Source of the DNA: Baffinella frigidus
Taxonomy: Eukaryota > Cryptophyceae > Cryptomonadales > Baffinellaceae
Reading direction: 5' to 3'
NCBI GenBank assembly: GCA_026770585.1
Contig: MU646698.1
Span: forward strand, 13,833-25,619
Length of the DNA: 11,787 bases
In this document: piece by piece, positions 11,138-11,787 of the stretch
Layout of the letters: the number at the start of each line of letters is the position of its first letter
Numbering within the stretch: the first letter of the stretch is position 1
Translations under genes and position numbers: made by a program
Notes under the pieces: generated by a model
What the model was told of the DNA's origin: nothing
Seen by the model: the letters and a program-made list of their open reading frames with translations, nothing else
Databases searched by the model: none

Positions 11138-11310
11138 TTGTCTGGCTTTGGAACCCAGATTTGCCACGGGTGGGGCCTGCCAGTGCTGGCGGTGGGAGTT
11201 AACGCCCACAGCTGGTCCCCTCCCTCACCACGCAAGCCATTCTGCTGGCCTGACCCACATCTGATGGGGAAACGATTCGACCACCGCGGTCAGGCTGTTG
11301 CCCTGGAGAA
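11138..11310. other. Stretch without recognisable gene
   Basis: Contains a near-perfect palindrome GTGGGAGTTAACGCCCAC (one mismatch, 11192-11209) and a short open frame on plus without support. No RNA gene or repeat is apparent. Confidence 0.5.
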
Positions 11311-11358
11311 GGGTTGGGGATTAGGGGATTAGGGATTAGGGTGTCCAGGGTTTAGGGA
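11311..11358 (+). repeat. Short degenerate telomere-type block
   Basis: GGATTAGGGGATTAGGGATT, then AGGGTGTCCAGGGTTTAGGG. GATTAGGG octamers here differ from the other blocks. Confidence 0.85.
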
Positions 11359-11404
11359 CTACGCGGGTGACCTAAATGTATTTTTTCGCCCAGCGTCGTT
11401 CTAA

Positions 11405-11527
11405 TCATTTTCCCTTGATCTCGGCAACTTTTGGAGGGAGTACCCACAAATGATTGACTTTGACTTCCCGGCCAACCGCAAGAATGCCCGAGTTTGGGCG
11501 AACAAGACCATTAGCCTTCTCGCGTAG
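11405..11527 (+). pseudogene. Short coding-like fragment
   Basis: The frame between stops reads SFSLDLGNFWREYPQMIDFD, then FPANRKNARVWANKTISLLA, to a TAG at 11525. Upstream is TATTTTTTCGCCCAG (11379-11393), which looks like an intron acceptor, but stops occur in all frames between it and the fragment or at its end. GATGAG|GTAAAG at 11528-11539 resembles a donor. It may be a mutated exon. The family is not recognised. Confidence 0.22.
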
Positions 11528-11615
11528 GATGAGGTAAAGGAACAGGGATAAGGGATTAGACGCTTGGTGGCTTGGAGCGTGGGGGTGTTCAGGGGGCAGC
11601 GCTGCCGTCGGCCTG

Positions 11616-11787
11616 GTTGGGGTTCAGGGTTGAGGGTTTAGCGTTCAGGGATTGGTGTTTAGGGATGAGGGCGTGAGGTTTGGAGTTTAGGGTTTAGGGT
11701 TTAGGGTTTAGGGTTTAGGGTTTAGGGTTTAGGGTTTAGGGTCTAGGGTTTGGGGTTGAGGGTTTAGGGTTTAGGGCTTAGGGTTCA
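11616..11787 (+). repeat. Terminal TTTAGGG array with eight perfect copies
   Basis: A degenerate start (TTCAGGG, TTGAGGG, GTTTAGCG) leads to eight exact TTTAGGG units at 11686-11741, then TCTAGGG, TTTGGGG, TTGAGGG and more. The G-rich strand runs towards the right, as expected for a right-hand chromosome end, but degenerate units on both sides argue for a subtelomeric block. It continues past the window. Confidence 0.95.

Noticed and set aside
11616-11787. True chromosome end
   Set aside because: Only eight perfect units occur and they are followed by degenerate ones inside the window. A functional telomere should be homogeneous to its end.

Overview
The window reads as nuclear DNA of a eukaryote with a plant/green-alga type telomere repeat (TTTAGGG). 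A marine green alga (prasinophyte-like) is my best guess. Cryptophytes, dinoflagellates and other protists also use this heptamer, so the lineage is not settled by the sequence. Signs of a eukaryotic nucleus are long degenerate telomere-type arrays, many short inverted-repeat transposable elements (MITE-like), AATAAA poly(A) signals, Kozak-like start contexts and consensus-like splice sites. There are no bacterial operons, ribosome binding sites, tRNAs or rRNAs.

Layout. 1-3.17 kb is almost gene-free: a TATC/TA microsatellite, then blocks of degenerate TTTAGGG-family heptamers (TTTGGGG, TTTATGG, CTTAGGG), mostly G-rich on + but flipped to C-rich at 0.81-0.90 and 1.78-1.88 kb, with small repeated spacers. 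3.17-5.26 kb holds minus-strand coding-like blocks with conserved splice-site-like edges, apparently a decaying multi-exon gene with duplicated exons. It is broken by an inverted-repeat element, perfect palindromes, low-complexity tracts and a diverged tandem repeat (4.5-5.17 kb). 5.25-6.32 kb is a diverged 50-70 bp tandem array whose minus strand repeats a pyrimidine-tract/AG motif. 6.46-7.6 kb is a mosaic of inverted duplications and three MITE-like elements.

7.7-9.24 kb is the gene core, a divergent pair. On minus, a probable secreted protein begins at 8057 (signal peptide, two candidate 5' exons; its 3' part is not found). On plus, 8529-9143 is an intronless 204-residue membrane protein with strong GC3 bias and a poly(A) signal. 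This is the only gene I consider solid. Between their starts lie a hairpin element and a tandem GC-rich repeat. The plus gene's 3' end is duplicated just downstream, and a later element inserted into the second copy.

9.7-10.6 kb is a threefold array of palindromic elements with their flanks. 10.6-10.9 and 11.40-11.53 kb contain short coding-like fragments. 10.95-11.14 kb is another MITE of the family seen at 3.5 and 7.0 kb. The window ends in telomere-type repeat (11.62-11.79 kb) with eight perfect TTTAGGG copies.

I see no defence system, CRISPR array, virus or toxin. The most unusual content is structural: three or more MITE families with dateable insertions, a palindrome explained by template switching at an element border, period-7 arrays that keep phase while the heptamer changes, and exon duplications that share intron phase.
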